A stretch of DNA of 35,227 nt from Candidatus Bipolaricaulota bacterium (lineage in GTDB: Bacteria > Bipolaricaulota > Bipolaricaulia > RBG-16-55-9 > DRXL01), in the NCBI GenBank assembly GCA_026414955.1, contig JAOAIA010000005.1:1-35227 (forward strand). Reading direction: 5' to 3'. Both the position numbers and the translations under genes were made by a program. The first letter of the stretch is position 1, and each line of letters begins with the position of its first letter. Positions 8,337 to 15,228 of this stretch are shown in pieces. The notes beneath the pieces were generated by a model. That model made no database searches and was not told the origin of the DNA. It saw only the letters and a list, made by a program, of their open reading frames with translations.

Positions 8337-9263
8337 TTAGTCAAGATTGATCTTGTAGCCGAACCCCCGCACGGTGATAATAAATCTGGGGTTTTCGGGG
8401 TCGGCTTCGAGCTTCTTGCGCACGAAATAGATATACTGTTTGACGTCTTGGGCTGTGGCCCACTGGCGTCCGGCCCAGACGGCTTGCAGAATCTCTTCGT
8501 TGGAGAAGACCCTGCCCGGCTCAGATGCCAATAAGCGCACTAATTCGTACTCTTTCGGCGAGAGCTTGACTTCGCTCCCGTTGAGGAAGACGCGCTTGGC
8601 GACGTTGTCCACGACCAAAGACCTCTCCCCCGGCCCCTCCCCGACACGGGGAGGGGGGCCTTCTTGCCGCCCCACATCTGCTGGGAGTGTATCTTCTGGG
8701 AAGAGATGCTGTGCCAACCACCACGTGATCACTCCCGCCAGCGCCAACGCGACGAGCGCGATCAGAACTATTGTTAAGACCTCGCTGCGCCGCTCTTGCT
8801 CTAAGGGGGCCAGCGAAAGCCCCAGGCGCACATAACTATTGGGATCGGTGAATTCCCCGATTACAGTCAACGGATAGAGCACATCAAGATACGCTTGGCC
8901 CGACGTCGTGCGGGCTTCCAAGAGCTGCGGGGCATAGGGCAGCAGACCCTCTTCTTGGGGTAACAGTTGCGCAGGTGGTATCGGGATAGAGCTGCGCGTC
9001 GCCCGCACCTGCCCGCCGTAGACGACTTGAGCATAGAGCACATCGGGGGCTGTAAAGATCGTGCTGAACAGCGTGTGCCAATCGCCCCTCTCAAGATGCT
9101 GCGGCGCTAACCCGGCGAAGACCTGCGCCCGCCACAGAGACCGCTCGCGAAACTGCTCCGCGAGATCGTCACTTCTTCGTGTGAGATAGAACGCGCTGAG
9201 CGCCGTGACGAGTGCTATGGCGAAAGCGAGCACAGCCACGACGAACTTCGCGCGCGGATTCAT
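8337..9263 (-). CDS. Membrane sensor with C-terminal OmpR/PhoB-type DNA-binding domain
   Basis: 308 residues. A first membrane segment (7-27) is followed by an extracytoplasmic region of about 130 residues, a second membrane segment (163-185), a Pro/Gly-rich linker (about 195-213) and a winged helix at 215-308 (LSPKEYELVRLLASEPGRVFSNEEIL, then VKQYIYFVRKKLE and VRGFGYKI), the OmpR/PhoB effector pattern. There is no receiver or kinase domain, so it should act as a one-component signal-to-DNA regulator. It is the mirror image of ToxR/CadC, in which the DNA-binding domain is N-terminal. The linker coincides with an inserted palindromic repeat. The ATG at 9263 is preferred to a frame-open ATG at 9281 because GGGGAGC lies 10 bases before it. 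A direct repeat resembling a Pho box lies in its promoter. Confidence 0.88.
   Translation of the reverse strand: MNPRAKFVVAVLAFAIALVTALSAFYLTRRSDDLAEQFRERSLWRAQVFAGLAPQHLERGDWHTLFSTIFTAPDVLYAQVVYGGQVRATRSSIPIPPAQLLPQEEGLLPYAPQLLEARTTSGQAYLDVLYPLTVIGEFTDPNSYVRLGLSLAPLEQERRSEVLTIVLIALVALALAGVITWWLAQHLFPEDTLPADVGRQEGPPPRVGEGPGERSLVVDNVAKRVFLNGSEVKLSPKEYELVRLLASEPGRVFSNEEILQAVWAGRQWATAQDVKQYIYFVRKKLEADPENPRFIITVRGFGYKINLD
8621..8660. repeat. CCTC-rich palindrome inside the regulator gene
   Basis: CCCCTCCCC (8634-8642) and GGGGAGGGG (8648-8656) form a perfect 9-base stem around GACAC, within a longer CCTCTCCCCCGGCCCC context. It keeps the reading frame and encodes the Pro/Gly linker between the membrane and DNA-binding domains. 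The same element type occurs at 16934 and 22442. Confidence 0.8.
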
Positions 9264-9284
9264 AACAGATTTGCTCCCCATGCC

Positions 9285-9294
9285 GACACGTGTC
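9285..9294. promoter_or_regulatory. GACACGTGTC palindrome in the leader of the membrane regulator
   Basis: A perfect 10-base palindrome lies 22 bases upstream of the preferred start at 9263 and downstream of the minus-strand promoter. It could be an operator or chance; nothing else supports a named regulator. Confidence 0.3.
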
Positions 9295-9332
9295 TGCTTG
9301 TATGGTCTCAGATTTCTCTTCTCAAAGTCTCC

Positions 9333-9368
9333 ATTATACTAGAGCGAGGGGTGACAGGCCGCTGACAG
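9333..9368 (-). promoter_or_regulatory. Promoter with Pho-box-like direct repeat, regulator gene
   Basis: On the minus strand two CTGTCA half-sites (9368-9363 and 9357-9352) are spaced 11 bases start to start, and 13 bases later comes a TATAAT at 9338-9333. This is the layout of PhoB-type activated promoters, in which direct CTGTCA repeats replace the -35. The regulated gene encodes a winged helix of the PhoB/OmpR family, so autoregulation is plausible. Confidence 0.5.
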
Positions 9369-9391
9369 GGTGATCTCGATTACAGTAAGAT
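9362..9391 (+). promoter_or_regulatory. Promoter of the 9398 gene, apparently leaderless
   Basis: CTGACA at 9362-9367 and TAAGAT at 9386-9391 are 18 bases apart, and the GTG start follows the -10 by only six bases, so transcription would begin at the start codon. The -35 lies inside the direct repeat that also serves the divergent regulator gene. Confidence 0.4.
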
Positions 9392-9397
9392 AGCAGT

Positions 9398-9775
9398 GTG
9401 AGCAAGGCGAAGAAGCGCAGCCCAACTCGGAAGAAAGCTCAGCCCGTCGTGCGGTTGAGCGTGGGACAGATCAGCACGCTCAAGGATTTCTTGCGCTGGC
9501 TGGTGCTGCGCGAGCAGAGCGAGATTGAACAAGATATTCCAGAAGCGCAGCGGATCGCGCATCGCTGGACGATCTTCCCCTTTCAGAATGCGATCTTCGT
9601 GGGGATAGCGACGGGCCTGAGCGGACAAGATATTTTAAATCGCTTCCCGGAGCTTGACCTGCCGGTGAGCCTCCCCGAAAGCGAAGAGCTGCCCGAAGAG
9701 CTGCGCGATCTGCCCTATAAGCCCACTATCTTCTACTTTGGCCCCTTCAGCCAAGAGTACGACAACTTAGTCTAG
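9398..9775 (+). CDS. Unknown 125-residue protein, basic N-terminus
   Basis: The protein starts at a GTG and has a Lys/Arg-rich N-terminal tail (about 16 residues), then a compact acidic region rich in Leu, Pro and Glu, with repeated SLPESEELPEELRDLP-like segments and an aromatic end (TIFYFGPFSQEY). I do not recognise it. There is no signal peptide or membrane segment, so it is probably cytoplasmic. It is divergent from the membrane regulator and only 14 bases before the PKD lipoprotein, so it probably opens that operon. No Shine-Dalgarno site precedes the GTG; a -10 hexamer six bases before it fits leaderless translation. Confidence 0.7.
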   Translation: MSKAKKRSPTRKKAQPVVRLSVGQISTLKDFLRWLVLREQSEIEQDIPEAQRIAHRWTIFPFQNAIFVGIATGLSGQDILNRFPELDLPVSLPESEELPEELRDLPYKPTIFYFGPFSQEYDNLV

Positions 9776-9789
9776 AGGGGTGAGCACCG

Positions 9790-10683
9790 ATGACGCACAG
9801 ACGATTCTTCTCTATAGCGATGCTCGCATTGTTGGCGGCGGTGTTGGGCTTTGGCGGTGTCCTGCAGAGCTGCCAACCCCCCAATAAAGCCCCGTTCGCG
9901 CGGTTCACCTTCAGCCCCAAAGAGCCGAAAATCAACGAGGCCGTGACGTTCGACGGCTCCGGCTCGCGCGATCCCGACGGCAAGATCATCAGTTATCTGT
10001 GGGACTTCGGCGACGGCGAGACCGCCCAGGGAGCGACGACGACACACGTCTTTAAGAGAGATGGCGAGTACGACGTTATATTACACGTGACCGACGACCG
10101 TGGCTCCAGCACAGCGTTAGCGAAGACAGTGCGCGTGGTGCCGCCCAACCAGGCGCCGGTCGCAATCTTCACCGTTGAGCCGCTGGAGCCCACAGCGAAT
10201 CAAGAAGTCACATTCGACGCTTCGGCTGCTGCCGATCCCGACGGCACTATCGTCTCGTACAGATGGGATTTCGGCGATCAGACGACCGGTCAGGGCAAGA
10301 CCGTCACGCACGCCTACCAAGCCGCAGGCACCTATAAAGTCACCCTGACCGTGACCGACGACAAGGGCGCGACCTCGTCGGCATTCCAGCATTTAGTGAT
10401 CAAAGAGCCATCGTTGCCGCCCAATCAGCCCCCGTTGGTGACGTTCAGCTTCACCCCGATAAATCCCAAAGTCAATCAGCCCATTGCGTTCGACGCGGCC
10501 GGCTCAACCGATGACGGCGAGATCGTGCTCTATTTTTGGGAGTTTGGCGACGGCGACACTGCCGAGGGCCAGACCGTGACCCACACGTATAAGACCGCGG
10601 GCACGTTCACGGTGAAGCTGACGCTCACGGATGACCGCGGCGCGAAGAACTCGCTCTCCCGAACCGTGACTGTGCGGCAGTGA
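9790..10683 (+). CDS. Exported lipoprotein-like protein with three PKD domains
   Basis: 297 residues. An N-terminal hydrophobic segment (about 6-25) ends in LQSC, a tolerable lipobox, so the protein is probably lipid-anchored at C28. Three PKD domains of about 80-90 residues follow, each with the core pattern F-D-G/A-S ... Y-x-W-D/E-F-G-D ... G-x-Y/T-x-V-x-L-x-V-T-D-D: SYLWDFGDGETA, SYRWDFGDQTTG and LYFWEFGDGDTA. The domains are joined by short PPNQ/PPNQPP linkers. PKD domains are beta-sandwich binding or spacer modules on surface proteins. No catalytic domain is attached. GGGGTGAGC precedes the ATG, and the gene follows the previous one by 14 bases. The linker and PKD style match the lipoprotein at 13552. 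Confidence 0.9.
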   Translation: MTHRRFFSIAMLALLAAVLGFGGVLQSCQPPNKAPFARFTFSPKEPKINEAVTFDGSGSRDPDGKIISYLWDFGDGETAQGATTTHVFKRDGEYDVILHVTDDRGSSTALAKTVRVVPPNQAPVAIFTVEPLEPTANQEVTFDASAAADPDGTIVSYRWDFGDQTTGQGKTVTHAYQAAGTYKVTLTVTDDKGATSSAFQHLVIKEPSLPPNQPPLVTFSFTPINPKVNQPIAFDAAGSTDDGEIVLYFWEFGDGDTAEGQTVTHTYKTAGTFTVKLTLTDDRGAKNSLSRTVTVRQ

Positions 10684-10694
10684 CAACGCCATGA

Positions 10695-10700
10695 TAGAAT
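10695..10700 (+). promoter_or_regulatory. Possible -10 box for the 10707 gene
   Basis: TAGAAT lies six bases before the ATG at 10707 and no Shine-Dalgarno site is present, which would make the transcript leaderless. The -35 region is not convincing. Confidence 0.3.
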
Positions 10701-10706
10701 AGTTTC

Positions 10707-11897
10707 ATGTGCAGACCCCTGCCCCTGAGACCGGCGACTGAAGTCGCCGGCTCAGCAGATGGAAGCGTGCTCAAGCACGCTAGAGAAGCCCCCTTGAGCG
10801 GGCTTCCCTCTCCCAAGCCCGCTGCTTCAGCAGCCGGTATCGCAACGCTTCTCTCTCTGGTATTGCTCAGCGTCTCTTGGGCATCAGCGCAGACGACGCT
10901 CACGTTCACGGGTACGCTGCCCTTCGATCTGAACGGATTTGGCGATGTCAGCGTTGAAGGGGGTTGGCAATGGCAGCGCGCCCCGTGGACGGTCGGGGCG
11001 AGCGCCACGCTCACCGCAAAGAGCTTTGAGAGCGCCAAGCTCAGTTTGAGCTATCAGATCTCACGGATCCAAGCGAGCGCCACCGCGACGCTCACCCCCC
11101 AGGGGCTGACGAGCGCCGAGACCCAGCTCAAAGCCGAGTTCCCTGGACTCATCTCGCTCGAGAACACGCTGAACTTTTGGCGACGCGGCTTCAAAAACGG
11201 AAAAGTCACGGTGAAGCTCGGCCCCAGTCAGCTCAACGTCACCGGAGGCGCGCAGCTCACCCCAGAGGGCATCGTCGCTCCCACGGGAAATATAAATTTT
11301 TCGCTCGCGCGAGAGCTCGGCGAACTCAGCGGGACGACGACGTTCACAGCTCACGGCTTCAAGCAGCAATCGCTCTCAGCCGTAGGCTACCTCAGCGACG
11401 ATTGGACGCTCACGATGACGTCGCTCATCACCACGGCAGGCTTCCAGTCAGAGTCGTTCGATCTGGCGACGACCCTGTGGGATGAGCGTGTATCGCTCTC
11501 GCTCAGCGTGACTATTGAGAGTCACGGGATCACGGGCGAGGGCATCTCGCTCGATCTCATGCTCGATGGGCTGTTCGTTCAAGCTTCGATAGATTTCTCA
11601 GGGCTGGAGTTGAGCGGCTTTCAGATTATGGCCAACGGCTTTGTCGGCGATTTCTCCATTGATGCGTTTGTCATGGGGAGCCTTGATGGCATCCAGTTTG
11701 CTACGTGCACAGCGAGCGGGGAGCTTTTCGGCTTCAGTGTGAGTGCGAGCGTAGATATGAGCGTCTTTGGGCTGGACCATCTCTCTATGAGCGTGAGTCG
11801 CGCTCTGGGGCGCTGGAGGTTCAGCGCGGAGGGCACCGTCGGGAGTGACGGTTTCCAAGGCGGTGCACTCAAAGCGAGTTATACTCTGAAGATTTGA
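10707..11897 (+). CDS. Exported beta-rich protein of unknown function
   Basis: 396 residues. Residues 44-62 (GIATLLSLVLLSVSWASAQ) form a signal peptide core with an A-S-A-Q cleavage site, but the 43 residues before it are translated palindromic repeat DNA. The mature part alternates hydrophobic and polar residues in short strands (for example TVKLGPSQLNVTGGAQLTP), with repeated phrases such as LS(L/V)S and GLQ-like turns, typical of a beta-barrel or beta-helix. No family was recognised and there is no catalytic motif. The C-terminus (KASYTLKI) is not the classic aromatic barrel end. A downstream GTG inside the repeat is possible as a start, but has no ribosome-binding site; the first ATG is supported only by the -10 box upstream. 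Confidence 0.75.
   Translation: MCRPLPLRPATEVAGSADGSVLKHAREAPLSGLPSPKPAASAAGIATLLSLVLLSVSWASAQTTLTFTGTLPFDLNGFGDVSVEGGWQWQRAPWTVGASATLTAKSFESAKLSLSYQISRIQASATATLTPQGLTSAETQLKAEFPGLISLENTLNFWRRGFKNGKVTVKLGPSQLNVTGGAQLTPEGIVAPTGNINFSLARELGELSGTTTFTAHGFKQQSLSAVGYLSDDWTLTMTSLITTAGFQSESFDLATTLWDERVSLSLSVTIESHGITGEGISLDLMLDGLFVQASIDFSGLELSGFQIMANGFVGDFSIDAFVMGSLDGIQFATCTASGELFGFSVSASVDMSVFGLDHLSMSVSRALGRWRFSAEGTVGSDGFQGGALKASYTLKI
10729..10838. repeat. CCGGCGACT-type composite palindromic repeat, copy 1 (in frame in a signal peptide)
   Basis: A perfect 20-base palindrome, CCGGCGACTGAAGTCGCCGG (10731-10750), is followed by GCGTGCTCAAGCACGC, a Ser/Pro-coding GCCC..GGGC stem and GCTGCTTCAGCAGC. The complement of the copy at 28137 shares the same order of modules with few changes. 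Here it lies between the ATG and the hydrophobic core of a signal peptide, without a frameshift. Confidence 0.85.
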
Positions 11898-11958
11898 CAG
11901 CCCTGCAAACAAAGGGCTAAGATGAAAAACTACCAACACAAGGAGGTCTACGATCTCT

Positions 11959-13395
11959 ATGCGTCGCTTGTTTATCGTATGGAGCGTGCTGCTAGGGGTG
12001 CATCTCCTCGGGGCTGTGCTGGGCTATGCGCAGACGGTCTCAATCAAAAGTGACCAGCTCTCGTTGGGAGCGGCGGTCTGGCTGCCCGTCACCATTAATG
12101 CTGCACCAGACGGGCTTCATCACTACACATTCAGCGTCACCGTTGATGCTCCCGAGATCGCGCATATCGAGGGCGTGCGCTTCCCTGAACCATTGAGAGA
12201 TTTTGCGAGCTTCCAGATCGCTCCCGACGGCAATACCGTACAGATCTTTGGGCGCGACGAGAACGACGTGATCGTCTCTGGTGCGCACCAGACGCTGCTT
12301 GCTGAAGTCAAGCTGCGCGGGACGTTCGGCGGCCGCACCGGGGTCACGCTCTCTATTCGAGAGATCGTCAATGATCGTCTCAACCCGTTCAATGTCGCGG
12401 TCTCCAACGGGCAGCTCACCGTCGCGGCAGCGCCGAGCGCCCCCACGCTCGTCGTCGGCGTGGACGGCGTCTTGGTCGGTGACACGGTAAAGGTGCCGAT
12501 CATCCTCACGAGCACAGTTGGGGGAGTGCAAAGCTATCGCGCGCGGGTGCGCCTGGAGCGCCGCGACATCGCGACGTTCATCAGGGCGGAGTTCCCGCTC
12601 TTCGCCGATCAGCAAGACGTCTCGATCACACCTGATGGCGACGAGATCACTATCAGCGCGCGCGATGGGGGCAACGCTATCCAAGCGGGCGCCAAGGGGA
12701 TAATTTTAGTGTGGCTCATCCTGCGCGGCGATCTCCCCACGCTGGAGGGCAGCCCCTTACGATTGCTCAGCAACAATATCACCGAGGACAACAACAACAG
12801 TGGGCCGTTGCCCGGCAGAGACGGCTTGCTCACCGTCATTCGCTTAGAGAACCTGCCCCCGGAGTTCTTCGTGCCGCGGCCGCGCGACCAAGAGACTCTC
12901 GGAGATCGCTCCCCGCTCATCCAGATCACGATCAACGACGACAAGAACGAGGTGCTCTCCGAGACGATTCAGCTTACTCTGCAAGACGAAGCTCAGACAT
13001 GGCAGTTTGGCTGGCAAAGCCCCGGGGCGTCGTGGGATCAGACGACGCATATTTTCACGGTCAATCTCAAAGCGATCGGAGTGCAGTTGAGCGGGGACGT
13101 GCAGGCGCGCATCCGCGCCCGTGACCGTCAAGGCGCCGAAGGGCGCTTCGAGTGGCGCTTCACCGTCCCGAGGGACGAGACGCCGCCCCCACCTCCAGGG
13201 AAGACCATTGAAGAGCTGCTTGATACAGACAGAGACAATCGTCTGAGCGATCTCGAAATTCTCAGAGCATTAGATGTTTGGATCAAGGGGACGGAGCTGG
13301 CTCCTGGACTCACAATTGATGACTTCAAGATGCTCGCGCTCATTGACAAATGGATCAAGAACGCGCCGCTGCGCCCCAGCGCGCCTGGTGGCTGA
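11959..13395 (+). CDS. Exported protein with cohesin-like domains and a dockerin-like C-terminus
   Basis: 478 residues. A Sec signal peptide (1-24, ending LGYAQ) is followed by two related beta-sandwich domains (about 26-155 and 160-300) that read like cohesins or comparable carbohydrate-assembly modules: a strand-forming start, G-D-x-V-x-V-P-I-x-L, and a closing G-x-L-x-V. A third beta-domain follows (about 300-410). After a PPPPPG linker comes LLDTDRDNRLSDLEILRALDVWI and a second DDFKMLALIDKWIKN: one EF-hand-like calcium loop and a paired amphipathic helix, as in dockerins. The family call is by pattern only. The start has AAGGAGGT. The TGA stop lies inside a palindromic repeat. A role in assembling surface proteins is inferred. 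Confidence 0.75.
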   Translation: MRRLFIVWSVLLGVHLLGAVLGYAQTVSIKSDQLSLGAAVWLPVTINAAPDGLHHYTFSVTVDAPEIAHIEGVRFPEPLRDFASFQIAPDGNTVQIFGRDENDVIVSGAHQTLLAEVKLRGTFGGRTGVTLSIREIVNDRLNPFNVAVSNGQLTVAAAPSAPTLVVGVDGVLVGDTVKVPIILTSTVGGVQSYRARVRLERRDIATFIRAEFPLFADQQDVSITPDGDEITISARDGGNAIQAGAKGIILVWLILRGDLPTLEGSPLRLLSNNITEDNNNSGPLPGRDGLLTVIRLENLPPEFFVPRPRDQETLGDRSPLIQITINDDKNEVLSETIQLTLQDEAQTWQFGWQSPGASWDQTTHIFTVNLKAIGVQLSGDVQARIRARDRQGAEGRFEWRFTVPRDETPPPPPGKTIEELLDTDRDNRLSDLEILRALDVWIKGTELAPGLTIDDFKMLALIDKWIKNAPLRPSAPGG

Positions 13396-13488
13396 AGCCA
13401 CGAGCTTGAATGACAAAGTCCCCCGACGGGGGCTCGCTTGCCCAGGCAGGCTTTGTAACCTTAAGCCCGCTACTTCAAGCGGCCGGGC
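13388..13488. repeat. Composite palindromic repeat, copy 2 (covers a stop codon)
   Basis: It begins with the perfect stem GTGGCTGAAGCCAC (13388-13401), which contains the stop codon of the cohesin-like gene, continues with CCCCCGACGGGGG (13420-13432) and ends in GCCCGCTACTTCAAGCGGCCGGGC. It is a diverged member of the family at 10729 and 28137. It fills most of the 156 bases between the two genes; the rest is the leader of the next gene. Confidence 0.7.
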
Positions 13489-13551
13489 GATCCCACACGA
13501 TTTGCCTTGGAGACCCCTGCGAGAGTATCATTCAATGAGAGAGGGGGTCTT

Positions 13552-15183
13552 ATGAGAGCCACTCTGCTCTGCGGGCTGCTTGTGGTGTGGGCAGTCGGCT
13601 GTGTCACCGTGCCCAATCAGCCGCCCATTGCGGCGATCACCGCCGCGCCCATCAGCGGGGACGTGCCCCTGACGGTGCAGTTCGACGGCTCCGGCTCGCG
13701 CGATCCCGACGGGGAAATTATTGAGTATCTGTGGGACCTCGGCGACGGCACTACGGCTTCGGGGGTAACAGTCTCGCATACCTACACCCAAGCCGGACTC
13801 TACCCCGTCATTCTCACCGTGAAGGACAATCGTGGCTCTACGGCTGTCGCGACGGCCATTATTAAAGTCGGCAATCCCCCTCCAAGAGCGATCTTTACGG
13901 CTTCGGTGACCAACGGCTTCGCTCCGCTCACCGTGCTGTTTGACGCTTCGGCCTCAAGCGACCCGGCGTCTGCGCTTGCGCCGCAGCGCATCGTGCGCCA
14001 CGAGTGGGACTTCGGCGACGGCACCGGTGCTATCGGGCAACAGGTCTCGCACGTCTACACCCGCGCGGGAGTCTATACCGTTACACTGCGCGTCTTCGAC
14101 GAGGACGGCGCCAGCGACCGCGCTCAGAAAACTATTCGCGTGCTGGACTTCTCGTTCCCCATCTCCATTCCCGTTGGGCTGGCGCCCACAGCTCTCGCCG
14201 TGGGTGATTGCGACAGCGACACCTTCGACGACCTCGCTGTTGCGAATTTTGAGAGCAGAACCATCGCGGTGCTGCGCAGCGACGGCACAGGGGACCTTCG
14301 TATCCAGAGAATGCTGACGCTCACATATCGCCCAACATCGCTGATCGTCGGCGATTTCAATCAAGACAGAAAACTCGATCTGATCGCGACAAACTTCGAC
14401 GAAGGGCGCGTTATAATCTTTCACGGCGACGGGGCAGGGCGGTTCACAGCTGCGCGTGAGATCGTCGTCGGTGCAGGGCCGTATACACTCACCAGTGGTG
14501 ACTTCAACCGAGACCAAATTTGGGATATAGCAGTGGCCAATGCGCCGCTGGGCCGCGTGACGACGCTTCTAGGGGACGGCACAGGGGATTTTTCCATAGC
14601 CCAAGAGATCACAGTCGGGGGCTGGCCGAACGCGCTCGCCCTGGGAGATTTCAACGACGACGGCCAGAGAGATATGGCCGTCGTGAACTTCTTCGACGAT
14701 ACAGCGACGATTCTGTTGGGCAATGGCGACGGCACCTTCGACGCGCTGCTGCCCTTCCCCGTGGGCAAGGAGCCTATAGATCTCGCCGTGGGCGATCTCA
14801 ACGGTGACGGCTTCGACGATCTGGCGGTTGCAGTCTCGGAAGAGAACTCTGTAAAAGTCTTTGTAGGACGCGGCACGGGGCGTTTTCGCGAGGGGCCAGT
14901 GCTCTTTATCGGCCCGGAGAGCCGCGCTGTCCATATAGCTGATCTGGATCGTGACGGCGCGCTCGATCTCGTAGCCGCGAGCATCCAGAGCAACGAGCTG
15001 AAGGTCTTTCTCGGTCGAGGCGACGGTTCCTTTGGGATGAGCAAGGTCTGGCCCGTGGGAGCTGGGCCTATCGCTATCGCGACAGGGCGCTTCTTGGGGA
15101 GCGAGTTCGCTGACATCGCCGTGGCGCAATTTATCAGCGGGCGTGTCGCTGTTCTGCTCAACAGAATGTCGCGCTCTCCCTAG
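13552..15183 (+). CDS. Exported lipoprotein with two PKD domains and an FG-GAP propeller
   Basis: 543 residues. A short signal peptide ends in AVGC, a good lipobox, so the mature protein probably begins at a lipidated C17. Two PKD domains follow (about 20-110 and 110-205, with EYLWDLGDGTTA and EHWDFGDG-type cores), then about seven FG-GAP/VCBS blades with calcium loops such as VGDFNQDRKLDL, SGDFNRDQIWDI, LGDFNDDGQRDM, VGDLNGDGFDDL and IADLDRDGALDL. This is an integrin-like beta-propeller for binding at the cell surface; ligand unknown. The ATG at 13552 is preferred over a frame-open ATG 45 bases upstream because GAGAGGGGG stands just before it and the signal peptide begins there. Its PKD linker style matches the 9790 lipoprotein. 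Confidence 0.92.
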   Translation: MRATLLCGLLVVWAVGCVTVPNQPPIAAITAAPISGDVPLTVQFDGSGSRDPDGEIIEYLWDLGDGTTASGVTVSHTYTQAGLYPVILTVKDNRGSTAVATAIIKVGNPPPRAIFTASVTNGFAPLTVLFDASASSDPASALAPQRIVRHEWDFGDGTGAIGQQVSHVYTRAGVYTVTLRVFDEDGASDRAQKTIRVLDFSFPISIPVGLAPTALAVGDCDSDTFDDLAVANFESRTIAVLRSDGTGDLRIQRMLTLTYRPTSLIVGDFNQDRKLDLIATNFDEGRVIIFHGDGAGRFTAAREIVVGAGPYTLTSGDFNRDQIWDIAVANAPLGRVTTLLGDGTGDFSIAQEITVGGWPNALALGDFNDDGQRDMAVVNFFDDTATILLGNGDGTFDALLPFPVGKEPIDLAVGDLNGDGFDDLAVAVSEENSVKVFVGRGTGRFREGPVLFIGPESRAVHIADLDRDGALDLVAASIQSNELKVFLGRGDGSFGMSKVWPVGAGPIAIATGRFLGSEFADIAVAQFISGRVAVLLNRMSRSP

Positions 15184-15198
15184 CGGGCTGTTGCACTC

Positions 15199-15214
15199 AG
15201 CGAAGATTTTCGCT
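15199..15214. terminator. Short stem after the FG-GAP gene
   Basis: AGCGAA and TTCGCT form a 6-base stem around GATT, 16 bases after the stop codon. There is no clear T-run, so it may be a weak terminator or a leader element of the protease gene. Confidence 0.3.
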
Positions 15215-15228
15215 ATCGTAGGAGCGCC

